A stretch of 64,000 bases of DNA from CAWJFJ01 sp963800065 (GTDB taxonomy: Bacteria > Actinomycetota > Acidimicrobiia > Acidimicrobiales > UBA8190). Where the stretch lies: positions 124,001 through 188,000 of the forward strand of contig CAWCZO010000008.1 of the NCBI GenBank assembly GCA_963800065.1. Direction: 5' to 3'. How positions within the stretch are numbered: position 1 is the stretch's first letter; every line of letters starts with the position of its first letter. A program made the position numbers and the translations under genes. Shown here piece after piece: positions 40,910 through 49,524 of the stretch. The notes under the pieces are model-generated. The model was not told the DNA's origin. It was given only the letters and a program-made list of their open reading frames with translations, and searched no databases.

Positions 40910-41773
40910 TCAGGGCGCTCGAAGGTTCCCGATCGTGTGCTCGAAAGCCTTGGCGATCTTCTTCTGGCCTTGGACGTTGGGATCGTCCCCGAAACCTTCG
41001 GTCGATCCAACGTGGCATGTGATGTCGAGCCATGAACAGGCACGATCCACGTCGATGGGCACTTTGCCCCACGCCGACTTCACCATCTTCGTGTCATTCG
41101 TCGTTTTGAACGCCGCCTGCACGTTGGCCGTCGTCGACGGACCCCCGTAGAGAGTTGTCAGGTTGGCGTTGATCCTCGTCACCACGGACAACCCGCCCAG
41201 AGCGACCGTTTGCCATGAGCCGCCGGCGAGCCAGTCACCGAGGTATGGGTCGTAGTACGTCATCCCGATGATGCGGACAGACGGCGCAGCCGTGCTCAGA
41301 CCCGTCAACATCGTGGTGATGTTGCTGTCCATGGCGGCGAGGGCGTCGGTGATGCAGGTCTGATCGATGCTCATTCCGGAGACGCAGGGTAGGAAATCGT
41401 TCCCACCGATGTCGATGGTGATCAATGCGACGTGACCGACGTTCTGATCGAGGAAAGTCAGAGCAGATTGATACTGGCCGTCGTTCAGCATCGACGAGGA
41501 CGTCGCACCCGAGACGGCCAGGTTCTCGAGCGTCAGTCCCGGAACCTGCTGTGCATAGTGGGCGACGAGCAGATTCGGATACGAATGCGCTCCGTCCCAC
41601 ACGGGGACGGAGTCGCCCAGGGCCAGGTAGTAGGTCGGTGACGACGTCGCGCCGTCCGCGGCGGCGGCCGGTCCGGATGGCCCGATGATCATCAGGAGGG
41701 CGAGGCCGACGAGGCCCGACAACACTGTGGGAACGACGCGTCGCCCTGCACTCGACCTCGTCTGTCCCGCCAT
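40910..41773 (-). CDS. Secreted SGNH/GDSL hydrolase
   Basis: The start ATG 41773 follows a TACCCT box (41785-41780) by 6 bases, a leaderless pattern. The 287-residue product has a signal peptide (VLSGLVGLALLMIIGPSGPAAAA) and SGNH blocks: YYLALGDSVPVW (Ser), LAVSGATSSSML (Gly), TIDIGGNDFLPCV (Asn), and a C-terminal region with D and H near TEGFGDDPNVQGQ. Normally block V has DxxH; here the end reads DDPNVQ and the expected His is not obvious. It probably hydrolyses esters of sugars or lipids outside the cell. It precedes the GH78 gene by 42 bases, so the two may act on the same polymer. Confidence 0.82.
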   Translation of the reverse strand: MAGQTRSSAGRRVVPTVLSGLVGLALLMIIGPSGPAAAADGATSSPTYYLALGDSVPVWDGAHSYPNLLVAHYAQQVPGLTLENLAVSGATSSSMLNDGQYQSALTFLDQNVGHVALITIDIGGNDFLPCVSGMSIDQTCITDALAAMDSNITTMLTGLSTAAPSVRIIGMTYYDPYLGDWLAGGSWQTVALGGLSVVTRINANLTTLYGGPSTTANVQAAFKTTNDTKMVKSAWGKVPIDVDRACSWLDITCHVGSTEGFGDDPNVQGQKKIAKAFEHTIGNLRAP

Positions 41774-41830
41774 GGCGACAGGGTACCGCGTCGTCAAAAA
41801 GAACTCTCCATGAGACTTCCCGTCACCCTG

Positions 41831-42655
41831 TCAGATCGAGGTGCGTCGCCGGTAGACGAAGAAGAGTCGACCGACCCGGCCACCGACCCGGGCGTAGGGC
41901 ACCATGGGGCCCACCCAGAGGACCTCGACGGTGTCGCCACCCGAGGCCCGCAGGCGGTGGAGGGCGCCCAGCAGCAGGGGGGCACCGACGCCGCGTCCGA
42001 TCAGATCGGGACGCGAGGCGATCGGTCCGAGCGTTGCGGCCCGGTTCACGTCGTAGGCGCAGAATCCGGTGATGTCGTCGCCGTGGCGACCGAGGACCAA
42101 CGAACCCTGGTCGAAGGCCCGCAACACCTCGGCCCGCCAGTGGGGCCAGTGGCGAGCCATCCAGCGTTCGAGCTCGGGCCGGTCTCCGGGGCCTGGTTCC
42201 ACCGCCAGCCCGGGATCGGGGGGCAGGGCGGACAGGTCGACGTCGATGTTGTAGTTGGTCTCCTCGCGTGAGTAATGGTGGCGCTCGAGCAGGCAGCACA
42301 GTCCCGTCTCCTCGACGGGGACCCCGGGGAAGAGGAAGTACGGCGCATCGGCTCCCACCGTGATGACCGGGGTCGTCCCGAGGTCCTCCTCCGCCGCCCG
42401 GAGCAACTCGTGCCCGAGGCCCTGCCCGCGGTGGGCCGGGTCCAGGACGAGCAGCCGGATGTAGCCGTCGTGGTCACCGGGGACCACGGCGACCACCCCG
42501 ACCCCGGGGTCGAGGCGCACGACGGCCGGTTGATCGGGGGCGAACAGCGTGCGTCGCAATTCGGCCGGCGACGGCGGCCGCGGCATGGAGCGGGCACACA
42601 ATGAGGCGATCTCGTCGAGCGCCTCCGGTCCCACCACGGGCAGGGTCAGGCTCAC
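41831..42655 (-). CDS. Two-domain GNAT-like N-acetyltransferase
   Basis: The 274-residue protein carries a GNAT acetyl-CoA site LLVLDPAHRGQGLGHELLRA in the first half and a second similar block SRPDLIGRGVGAPLLLGALH in the second half, so it looks like a tandem GNAT. GTG 42655 overlaps the TGA of the phosphotransferase gene (GTGA). The acceptor is unknown. Paired with a kinase-like enzyme, it may modify a sugar, an amino sugar or an antibiotic. The C-terminal YARVGGRVGRLFFVYRRR is typical for the last strand. Confidence 0.82.
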   Translation of the reverse strand: MSLTLPVVGPEALDEIASLCARSMPRPPSPAELRRTLFAPDQPAVVRLDPGVGVVAVVPGDHDGYIRLLVLDPAHRGQGLGHELLRAAEEDLGTTPVITVGADAPYFLFPGVPVEETGLCCLLERHHYSREETNYNIDVDLSALPPDPGLAVEPGPGDRPELERWMARHWPHWRAEVLRAFDQGSLVLGRHGDDITGFCAYDVNRAATLGPIASRPDLIGRGVGAPLLLGALHRLRASGGDTVEVLWVGPMVPYARVGGRVGRLFFVYRRRTSI

Positions 42656-43776
42656 GGGAGGCACCCGGCCGGTCCCGCCGGAGACGGCCCGCCGGCCCGA
42701 GCGCGCCGGGCCGCTCCTTCGAAGCAGGCGGCCACCTCGGCCTGGGATCCCAGCAGCATTTCGGTGAGCCGGAGCTGGACCCGGCACCGATCGAGATTCT
42801 GCCCCGGCCGGTCGACAGTGAAGTAGTGGTCGCCGGCGAGGTGGTCCGTGAGGAAGCGCACGGCGTTCTCGACGGCCATCTGCGGTCCGGCCAGGGCCAG
42901 GGCGTCGATCTCCGTTTGCTCGAGCCCGGGGTCGGCGGCGAAGTAGCCGGCCGCCAGGGCGTCGAGGAGGTCCAGATCGAAGTCGACCTCCGCCTCGTCC
43001 CGGGCATCCTCGGGGGCACGGGCGGTGGCCGTCCGGACGAGCTCGCCCACGTCGTACTGGACGCATCCCGGCATGGTGGTGTCGAGGTCGACCGCGCAGA
43101 CGGCCGAGCCCGAGTCGGCGTCGAATCGCACATTGGACAGCTTGGCGTCGTTGTGGACGGTGCGCACGGGGAGGGCACCAGCGCCGACGCCCACGGCTTC
43201 CGTCACCTCCCGACCCAGTCGTCGGGCCCGGTCGAGCTCGTGACCGACCTGCGTCCGGCGCCCGACGGGGTCGGTCGAGGCCACGCTGTCGAGCACCGCC
43301 AGCCGGTGGGGGAGGTCGTGGAACCGCTCGATGGACTCGGTCAGGGCTGGCGCCGGGAGGTCGGCCAGCGCCCGGACGTAGTCGGCGAAGCAGCGCGCCG
43401 CCTCGAAGGCGTCGGCCGGACCCTCGGGGGTGGCGCGGCCGACCGTCCCCGTCAGGTAACGGAACGAGCGCCACACCGAGCCGTCGGCTCCCCGGTGCGA
43501 GAGACCGCCGAGACGAGTCTCGACGAGCTCGAGACGTCCCCGTCCGCCGGCCGCCAGGTGCGCCACCACCCGCTCGACGTTGCCAAGGACGGCGTCGATG
43601 TCGGGGAAGACCCGCCGGTTGAGCCGTTGGAGGACGTAACGGCCACCGGTACACGTGACGAGGAGGTTGCGGTGGACGTGGCCACCGGTGAGCGGCTGCG
43701 CCCCGACCGGGGGTCCATCGAAGCGGAAGGCGTCGATGGCCGCCCCGAGCTCGTCCGATGCGTCGGGTCCGTCCAC
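42652..43776 (-). CDS. Aminoglycoside phosphotransferase-like kinase (APH fold)
   Basis: The 374-residue protein has an APH/choline-kinase fold: a Gly-rich start PLTGGHVHRNLLVTCTGGRY, a Lys-poor ATP region with YVLQRLNRRVF, the catalytic loop VRTVHNDAKLSNVRFDADSG (Asp and Asn) and the metal motif VCAVDLDTTMPGC. QRLN at the place of the ATP-binding Lys is characteristic of a sugar-kinase-like subgroup. GTG 43776 is the best start but has neither Shine-Dalgarno nor a TAnnnT box, so the N-terminus is uncertain. It is coupled to the acetyltransferase gene. The substrate is likely a sugar derivative, by analogy. Confidence 0.8.
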   Translation of the reverse strand: MDGPDASDELGAAIDAFRFDGPPVGAQPLTGGHVHRNLLVTCTGGRYVLQRLNRRVFPDIDAVLGNVERVVAHLAAGGRGRLELVETRLGGLSHRGADGSVWRSFRYLTGTVGRATPEGPADAFEAARCFADYVRALADLPAPALTESIERFHDLPHRLAVLDSVASTDPVGRRTQVGHELDRARRLGREVTEAVGVGAGALPVRTVHNDAKLSNVRFDADSGSAVCAVDLDTTMPGCVQYDVGELVRTATARAPEDARDEAEVDFDLDLLDALAAGYFAADPGLEQTEIDALALAGPQMAVENAVRFLTDHLAGDHYFTVDRPGQNLDRCRVQLRLTEMLLGSQAEVAACFEGAARRARAGGPSPAGPAGCLP

Positions 43777-44104
43777 GGGCCCATGGTGGCACCGTCCACC
43801 ATGGCGCCTGACCGATCGTCGGGCCCGCTCCCCGATTGCCCGCCCTCGGCGTGAACGGCGGCCATCTCCGGCTCGTACCCCCCCGGTGTCGGCGTGCCGA
43901 CATTCGGACGAACGGATGGTGGCGGTGGAGAACTCCTGGGGACGGCGGAGGGTTGCGGCCAGAAGGTGGACGGCGGGTCGGAGCCGGCGCCGGTTCAGGG
44001 CTTCGTTCGCCGCCGGTGCCCTCGGCGCCGAACAGCTGAACTCGGCGGCCTTGGCGGCCATCCCGCTGGCCTGGCGGCGGCGCACGGCGGTGACCCACGG
44101 GGCG
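43777..44104. other. Gap without recognisable gene
   Basis: No gene or regulatory site was recognised. The codons just before the propeller remnant (on the plus strand) are open but do not resemble a beta-propeller, as expected if the 5' part of that gene was lost and replaced. Confidence 0.35.
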
Positions 44105-44356
44105 GGCACGCTGACGTCCGGGGGCTCACTCGAAAACCCGCTCGGGATGGCCTTGGCCCCCGACGGTGACGTCATCACCGTCAACGGGGGAAATGGCGAC
44201 GCCGTCGAGACCACGCCGGCCGGACAGCAGGTGGCCAGCGTCAAGATCGATCCCGCCGGGGCCGGTGGTGATCTGTTCGGCTTGGCCATCGCCCCCCATG
44301 GCCACGGGGTCGTTTTCGTCGACGACGGCGACAACACCCTGAAGCTGTGCCACTAA
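44105..44356 (+). pseudogene. C-terminal remnant of an NHL/SMP-30-type beta-propeller protein
   Basis: The plus-strand reading has one and a half propeller repeats: NPLGMALAPDGDVITVNGGN, ETTPAGQQVASVKIDPAGAG, and GLAIAPHGHGVVFVDDGDNT followed by LKLCH and TAA. This is the usual C-terminal end of a secreted propeller protein of several hundred residues. Upstream sequence does not continue the fold and no proper start codon or signal peptide exists. The remnant overlaps the stop of the convergent hot-dog gene. It is not related at DNA level to the intact propeller gene at 53033. Confidence 0.6.
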
Positions 44357-45045
44357 GGCTCCGGCACCGGGCGGGTTCCCCCCCGACGGTGCATCGCCTC
44401 GATGCGCGATCTGCTCATCTCGACGAACTCCCCGGATGCTTCGACGGTGACCACCCCGCCCTGGAGGAGTTGTCCCCGGCTGTGCGTCCGTCGCCCCCTC
44501 CTCTCGGTCACCCACGCCTCGAAGACGGCCGGTTGGGAGATCACGGTGGGCTTGCGGTAGCGGATCGTCAGTTCGACCGTCGGGCCGGCGGTGCCGGCCA
44601 TGAAATTGGCCGCCGTCAGCATGATGTCGAAGGCACCGGCCAACGCCGCCCCGTGCACGCACCCCGGAGCCCCCTCGAATTGGGCCGGGAAGACGACAGT
44701 GCCCACGGCCTTGGGCGGCTCGAATGCGACGGTGATGGGCGGGGCCACCGGATTGCACGAACCGATGATCATGTCGAAGGGCATGGCCGCCGCCAGGGTC
44801 GCCGCTTCGCCGGGCCTGACGGCGTCGTCGGTGAAGCGCGCCCTGGGAGTGGCCGCCGGGGTCGGCACGTACCGAGCCAGTTCGTCGGCCGACCGGGCCA
44901 CCTGCTCGGCCGCCCGGCGAAGGACGTCGGGGGGGGCCGTGGAGGTGACGATCATGGCCGTCAGGCGACGGACCTCGGCGGCCAGCTCGTTGCGGCCCCC
45001 TCCGCTCCACGGTTTGTCGTCCGGACTCGGATCGGCCTCGGTCAT
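44353..45045 (-). CDS. PaaI-type hot-dog fold thioesterase
   Basis: A TATCGT box (45057-45052) stands 6 bases before the ATG (leaderless). The 230-residue protein has a ~90-residue helical N-terminal extension and a hot-dog domain: FEGAPGCVHGAALAGAFDIM (HGG-like loop), NFMAGTAGPTVELTIRYRKP and VFEAWVTERRGRRTHSRGQL. The family hydrolyses acyl-CoA thioesters in the cytoplasm. The DUF899 gene lies just upstream on the same strand, but this gene has its own promoter. The long N-terminal extension is unusual. Confidence 0.8.
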   Translation of the reverse strand: MTEADPSPDDKPWSGGGRNELAAEVRRLTAMIVTSTAPPDVLRRAAEQVARSADELARYVPTPAATPRARFTDDAVRPGEAATLAAAMPFDMIIGSCNPVAPPITVAFEPPKAVGTVVFPAQFEGAPGCVHGAALAGAFDIMLTAANFMAGTAGPTVELTIRYRKPTVISQPAVFEAWVTERRGRRTHSRGQLLQGGVVTVEASGEFVEMSRSRIEAMHRRGGTRPVPEP

Positions 45046-45080
45046 CAGGCCACGATACGGGCTCCGGCGGTGCCGGTGAC

Positions 45081-45821
45081 TCAGGTCGAGAAATCGGGGA
45101 CGTTGGCGCGGGCGTTGGCGACGCGGCCCTTCGGTTCCTCCCACTCCTCCTGACGCCCGAGGGCCGTCATGTCGAGGAAGGAGTAGCTCCCACCGAGCAT
45201 CTCGGCGCCCCGGGCGAACGTCGAATAGGTGTGGAAGACGGTGTCACCGTCTCGCAGGAACATGCTGTAACCGGGTTGCTCCGACGATCCCTCGGCGAGC
45301 CATCCCATGTCGTGCTGCCTGAGCTCCTCCATGGTCCGGTAGTTCCACATGATGGGAGCGACGGATCCGTCGATGGTGACGTGGAAGTCGTAGTTGAAAT
45401 CGCTGCCGAACGACGAGTACCAGGGGAAGGTCCAACCTTTCTGGGACCGGTAGCGGTCGATCTTGTCGAACGGTGCCCGGGAGACGACGACGAAATTGGT
45501 GTCACGTGACCGGAGGTGCCGCAGGAGCCCCGGCGAGATCTCGTCGCTTGCCGCCATGCAACTGGGGCACCCCTCGTCCCACCCGGGATCGAACATGAAG
45601 TGCTGGATGATGAGCTGGGTGCAGCCGTCGAACAGGTCGAGCAGGGCGACCTTCCCTGTCGGGCCGTCGAAGACGTAGGACTTGGCCACCTCGACCATGG
45701 GGAGCTGGCGCCGTCGGGTGGACAGGGCATCCCGTGCCCGCGTCATGGCCTTCTCCTCGACCAGGAGCTCCCGGCGGGCGGCCAGCCACTCGTCTTCGCC
45801 GACAATCCTGGGAAGGCTCAT
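45081..45821 (-). CDS. DUF899 thioredoxin-fold protein
   Basis: The 246-residue protein matches DUF899: EWLAARRELLVEEKAMTRAR at the N-terminus, RRQLPMVEVAKSYVFDGPTG, IIQHFMFDPGWDEGCPSCMA, FVVVSRAPFDKIDRYRSQKG and a late YSTFARGAEMLGGSYSFLDM. It has a thioredoxin-like core with CPSC at the active-site position. The family occurs widely in soil bacteria without an established reaction. GAGAGG lies about 8 bases before the ATG. It ends 35 bases before the start of the hot-dog gene. Confidence 0.85.
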   Translation of the reverse strand: MSLPRIVGEDEWLAARRELLVEEKAMTRARDALSTRRRQLPMVEVAKSYVFDGPTGKVALLDLFDGCTQLIIQHFMFDPGWDEGCPSCMAASDEISPGLLRHLRSRDTNFVVVSRAPFDKIDRYRSQKGWTFPWYSSFGSDFNYDFHVTIDGSVAPIMWNYRTMEELRQHDMGWLAEGSSEQPGYSMFLRDGDTVFHTYSTFARGAEMLGGSYSFLDMTALGRQEEWEEPKGRVANARANVPDFST

Positions 45822-46003
45822 CTCGTGCCCCTCTCGTGCGGCGCCAGGGTGGTGGCGGGCCGCGTCACTCGCTCTCTCTCATCGATGTCGACGTCGGGCC
45901 GGGCCTCAATTCATCGGTCTCGGTGGGCAACGTCCCGGTGAGGCGGCGGCGGCCCCGGCGCCGCCGCCCGTCCGGGAGGACGACGGCTCGACGCTCCCGG
46001 CCC

Positions 46004-47176
46004 TCACCCGGTGGTGGTGTAGACGGCGCGGGCACGGAAGCGCAGGGGCCGCTCACCGAGCTCCTCGATGAAGTGGGCGGTCCATCCGGCCACCCGGGCG
46101 ATGGTGAAGATCGTGCGGCCGGCGTCGGTCGGCATCTGTGTGGCCCAGGCGATCGACGCCAGAGCGAGGTCGACGTTGGGGCCGGGCACGTCGTGCTCGC
46201 TCGCCAACTCCATGAGAGACCGGACGAGGGCGCGTTGCTCGGGCCGGGCCAGTCGTTCGAAGCACTCCAGTAGGGGAGCCACCCGGGGATCGCCCTGCTT
46301 GTAGACCGTGTGCCCGAAGCCGGGGAGCACGCGCTGCCAACGCAGACACTCGTTCATGGCACGGTCGACACCGTCGCGCTCGGCCTCCACCAGCAGCGTA
46401 TGGGCCAACTGGCTGGCGCCGCCGTGCAGGGGGCCGGCGATCGTCCCGAGGCCGGCAAGGATGGCGTCGTAGAGGTCGGCGCGCGTCGAGGCGGCCACCC
46501 GGACGGCGACCGTCGAGGTGGCCAGTTCGTGATCGGCCAGGAGGACGAGCGCGGTGTCGACCGTTCGATCCAGCTCGGCGCGCGCCGGCGCCGGCAAGCT
46601 CGTCGGGACGAGGTGCCGGGCCAAGCGGGCGGCGGTCGATCCGGCACCCGCCCCCCTGGTGTCGGCGGCGTGGGGGAGGGTGTCGACCATGGTCGTGATG
46701 AGGCGTCGGGCCGCCCGCAGGACGAACTCCTCGCGCCGGTCGGACCGGAAACGGTCTCTGGCGCCACAGAGAACAGTCACCCACTTGAGGAGGTCGCTCG
46801 TCTCGAGTTTCGGCGGACGGGGGAGTCGGGTCGGTGACCACTCCTTCGGTGCGGGAGCGGAGCGCCACAGGAGGTCGGCGACGTCCTCGAACGGGGCGCC
46901 GGTGGCGAGGGCGGCCACCGGGTGCCCGCGGTAATAGGGCCCGTCGTGGCGGATCTGTGTGATTCCCGTGGTCACCGACGCCAGCCTCGACTCCACCCGT
47001 CGGCCCCCGCGGGACCGACGAGCGAGTTGCTCGACGTCGTCGACGTCGAAGAGGCGCCGACGGCTGTCCTCGCTCGGGTGCGAAACGAGGAGGCCCCGGC
47101 TCACGTAGGCGTACAGGGTGGGCAGCTTCACACCGAGGCGCCGCGCCGCCTCCTCGCTCTCGAGCATCCTGGCCAC
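46004..47176 (-). CDS. Citrate synthase homologue with N-terminal helix-turn-helix
   Basis: Residues 1-60 are a MerR/excisionase-type HTH (SEEAARRLGVKLPTLYAYVS, RGLLVSHPSEDSRRRLFDVD). The remainder, to residue 390, is a citrate/methylcitrate synthase: GPLHGGASQLAHTLL (first catalytic His), LPGFGHTVYKQGDPR (second His) and GPNVDLALASIAWATQMPTD (catalytic Asp). It starts with GTG 8 bases after TAATCT (47190-47185), with TTGATC 17 bases further upstream. It is divergent from a CBS-domain citrate synthase. The HTH may bind DNA (for example the shared promoter) or serve as a protein-protein contact. Confidence 0.85.
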   Translation of the reverse strand: MARMLESEEAARRLGVKLPTLYAYVSRGLLVSHPSEDSRRRLFDVDDVEQLARRSRGGRRVESRLASVTTGITQIRHDGPYYRGHPVAALATGAPFEDVADLLWRSAPAPKEWSPTRLPRPPKLETSDLLKWVTVLCGARDRFRSDRREEFVLRAARRLITTMVDTLPHAADTRGAGAGSTAARLARHLVPTSLPAPARAELDRTVDTALVLLADHELATSTVAVRVAASTRADLYDAILAGLGTIAGPLHGGASQLAHTLLVEAERDGVDRAMNECLRWQRVLPGFGHTVYKQGDPRVAPLLECFERLARPEQRALVRSLMELASEHDVPGPNVDLALASIAWATQMPTDAGRTIFTIARVAGWTAHFIEELGERPLRFRARAVYTTTG

Positions 47177-47291
47177 GGCGTTCCAGATTAGGCAGATACA
47201 TTGACTTGATCAACATTTACACGCGACTGCCGGAGCGCCATGATGGCCGTATGCCGTCGCGGCCCGGCCGCCGGACCATCGAGGAGGCGCG
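47177..47291. promoter_or_regulatory. Shared regulatory region of the two citrate synthase genes
   Basis: Minus-strand promoter TTGATC (47213-47208), 17 bases, TAATCT (47190-47185). The sequence TTGACTTGATCAA (47201-47213) contains the 8-base palindrome TTGATCAA overlapping the -35. The plus-strand gene has a strong GAGGAGG five bases before its ATG. The palindrome is a candidate operator, possibly for the HTH of the divergent protein. Confidence 0.6.
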
Positions 47292-48809
47292 ATGACGACC
47301 GTGCACGATCTGATGTCGACCCCCCCGTTGGTCTGCGGGACCGACGTGTCGCTGGCCGATGCCGCCGAGCTGATGCGCGATGCGGAATCGGGTTCGATCA
47401 TCGTCGTGGAGGACGACAAGGCGATCGGGATCCTGACAGAGCGCGACCTTCTGCGAGCGGCCGCGGCGCGGCTCGATCCGGGTGCCGAGCGGGTGGGACT
47501 GTGGATGACCGCCAATCCGGACACTCTGGGACCCGAGGAGGAGGCCGGCGCCGCCTGGGCCAGCTTGTCGCACCACCATTACCGGCACCTTCCGGTGGTC
47601 GACGACGGTCGGCTGGTGGGGGTGGTCTCGATCCGCGACCTGTTCGCCATCGCCTCCCTCCGTCCCGCTGACGAGGCGGCCCACGAGGTGCCCCGTGGTC
47701 TCGAAGGTGTCGTCGTCTCCGAGACGACGGTGGGCGATGTGCGGGGCCGGGAAGGCTTCTTCCACTATCGCCAGTACTCGGGCGTCGAACTGGCTCAGGA
47801 GCGGTCCCTGGAGGACGTGTGGTACCTCCTCTTCGAGGGGGCGCTGCCGACGGCCGAACAGTCCGCTCGTTTCAGCGAGGAGATCGCCGGTCTGCGGTCG
47901 CTCCCGCCGGGACTGGTCGCCCTGCTCCCGGCGTTGGCCGGCCAGGGTTCCCCGCTCGACGTCCTGCGCACGGGCGTCTCCCTTCTGGGGGCCGAGCTCG
48001 GGTGGAAGCCGACCACGGATGTCGACGCCGCCGCCCTCCGGGATCAGGCCATCCGTCTGTGCGGCGTCGTCCCCACGCTCCTGACGGGGGCCTACCGGAT
48101 CCGTTGCGGTCTCGAGCCGGTGGCCCCCCGCCGCCAGCTCTCGTCGGCCGCCAACTACCTCTGGATGTTGACCGGAGAAGAGCCGTCCGCCGAGCATGCG
48201 CGGGCCCTCGAGCAGTACCTCATGCTCACCATCGACCATGGTTTCAACTCCTCGACCTTCACCGCCCGGGTCATCACCTCGACCGGCGCTGATCTGGCGG
48301 CCGCCGTCTGCGGTGCCATCGGGGCACTGTCGGGGCCACTCCACGGTGGTGCGCCCAGTCGGGCGCTCGACATGCTGGACCAGATCGGGACTCCGGATCG
48401 GGCCGAGGCGTGGATCCGCGCCGCCATCGGGCGGGGGGAGCGGATCATGGGGTTCGGGCACCGCGTCTACAAGACCGACGACCCGCGCTCGCTGTTGCTC
48501 CGGGACGTGGCCCTCGGTCTGGGGGGGCCGTTGGTGGACTTCGCCTGCGACGTCGAACGGATCGTGGTGGAGGTGCTCGCCGAGCTCAAGCCGGGCCACA
48601 AGCTGTACGCCAACGTCGAGTTCTTCGCCGGGGTCGTGATGAACGCCTGCGGGATCCCCCGAGAGATGTTCACCCCGACCTTCGCCTCGAGTCGGGTGAT
48701 CGGTTGGGCCACCCACGTCATGGAGCAGGCCGGCGACAATCGCCTGATCCGTCCCACGGCCCGCTACGTGGGACCGCCGCCACCCCAGCCGGTACCGCCG
48801 GCCGACTGA
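47292..48809 (+). CDS. Citrate synthase homologue with N-terminal CBS-domain pair
   Basis: Residues 1-125 hold two CBS motifs (VHDLMSTPPLVCGTDVSLAD, IVVEDDKAIGILTERDLL; HRHLP-like YRHLPVVDDGRLVGVVSIRD), which usually bind adenine nucleotides and regulate the enzyme. Residues ~135-505 are citrate synthase: SGPLHGGAPSRALDML, MGFGHRVYKTDDPRS and LYANVEFFAGVVMNACGIPR. At the catalytic Asp position (NVD in most enzymes) the sequence reads NVE. The gene is preceded by GAGGAGG and is divergent from the HTH-citrate synthase. The two proteins could be an enzyme and its regulator, or subunits of a hetero-oligomer. Confidence 0.87.
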   Translation: MTTVHDLMSTPPLVCGTDVSLADAAELMRDAESGSIIVVEDDKAIGILTERDLLRAAAARLDPGAERVGLWMTANPDTLGPEEEAGAAWASLSHHHYRHLPVVDDGRLVGVVSIRDLFAIASLRPADEAAHEVPRGLEGVVVSETTVGDVRGREGFFHYRQYSGVELAQERSLEDVWYLLFEGALPTAEQSARFSEEIAGLRSLPPGLVALLPALAGQGSPLDVLRTGVSLLGAELGWKPTTDVDAAALRDQAIRLCGVVPTLLTGAYRIRCGLEPVAPRRQLSSAANYLWMLTGEEPSAEHARALEQYLMLTIDHGFNSSTFTARVITSTGADLAAAVCGAIGALSGPLHGGAPSRALDMLDQIGTPDRAEAWIRAAIGRGERIMGFGHRVYKTDDPRSLLLRDVALGLGGPLVDFACDVERIVVEVLAELKPGHKLYANVEFFAGVVMNACGIPREMFTPTFASSRVIGWATHVMEQAGDNRLIRPTARYVGPPPPQPVPPAD

Positions 48810-48834
48810 CGGTGGAGGGCCCCCACCGGGCCCG

Positions 48835-49161
48835 TCACGAGGGGAACAGCGCCAGAGCGAGGGCGGCCAGAGCCAGCGCCAGGGTTCCCGCCGTCATCAC
48901 GGCGGCTCGTCTCGGGCTGAGGCACTCCCGGCCGGCGGGCGCCCTCCGCCACAGGGCCCGCCCCGCCGACAGGGCCAGAGCCCAGGCGAAGGACCCGGCC
49001 GAGATGCAGGCCAGCGCCACCACCTGATCGGTTCCCCGTAAGGGCCAGATCCGCCGCAGGAGCACGGCGATGCAGGCCAGGAAGGCCAGTCCCGACCGGT
49101 TCCACGCCAGATCGGTGCGTTCCCCGGGGAGGCCGTGATCGACGGGGTCGGGATCGGGCAC
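48835..49161 (-). CDS. DUF202 membrane protein
   Basis: The 108-residue product has the DUF202 signature ERTDLAWNRSGLAFLACIAV and three hydrophobic helices (LAFLACIAVLLRRIW, VVALACISAGSFAWALALSA, VMTAGTLALALAALALALF). The family (YidH/YidG-like) has no proven function. It starts with GTG 6 bases after the stop of another DUF202 gene; AGGT lies close before it. The pair is probably one transcription unit and may form a hetero-oligomer. Confidence 0.83.
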   Translation of the reverse strand: MPDPDPVDHGLPGERTDLAWNRSGLAFLACIAVLLRRIWPLRGTDQVVALACISAGSFAWALALSAGRALWRRAPAGRECLSPRRAAVMTAGTLALALAALALALFPS

Positions 49162-49167
49162 GTGACC

Positions 49168-49524
49168 TCAGCGACCGGCGAAGGCGGCCAGGATGGCCCC
49201 GATGACGCCGACGACCACGATGCCGACGGCCAGGATGAAAGGCATGGGGGAGCGTGGGAGGGGGTCTCCCCGGCGCATGGCCCTCTCATTGGCACGCCAG
49301 TGCCGGAGGCTGGCGGCGGCCACGCAGGCGCCCAGGACCACGAGGGGCAGGCCGAGGAGGCGGCGGCCGCCGACAAAGTGGAAGTTGGGGAGGAGCTGAG
49401 TAGCGGCGATGCCGGTGGCGATCAGGGCCAGAGCGGTCCGGTTCCAGGCCAGGAACGTCCGCTCGTTGGCGAAGGAGAACCGGACGTCCGGCTCCTCCTT
49501 GTCGCCTCGGTCCTCCTGCTCCAT
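49168..49524 (-). CDS. DUF202 membrane protein (YidH-like)
   Basis: The 118-residue product has the DUF202 motif FANERTFLAWNRTALALIATG and three helices (LLGLPLVVLGACVAAASL and PFILAVGIVVVGVIGAILAA among them). Its N-terminus is acidic (EQEDRGDKEEPD). AGAGGT lies 6 bases before the ATG. It is the first of two adjacent DUF202 genes. Function is unknown. Confidence 0.85.
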   Translation of the reverse strand: MEQEDRGDKEEPDVRFSFANERTFLAWNRTALALIATGIAATQLLPNFHFVGGRRLLGLPLVVLGACVAAASLRHWRANERAMRRGDPLPRSPMPFILAVGIVVVGVIGAILAAFAGR

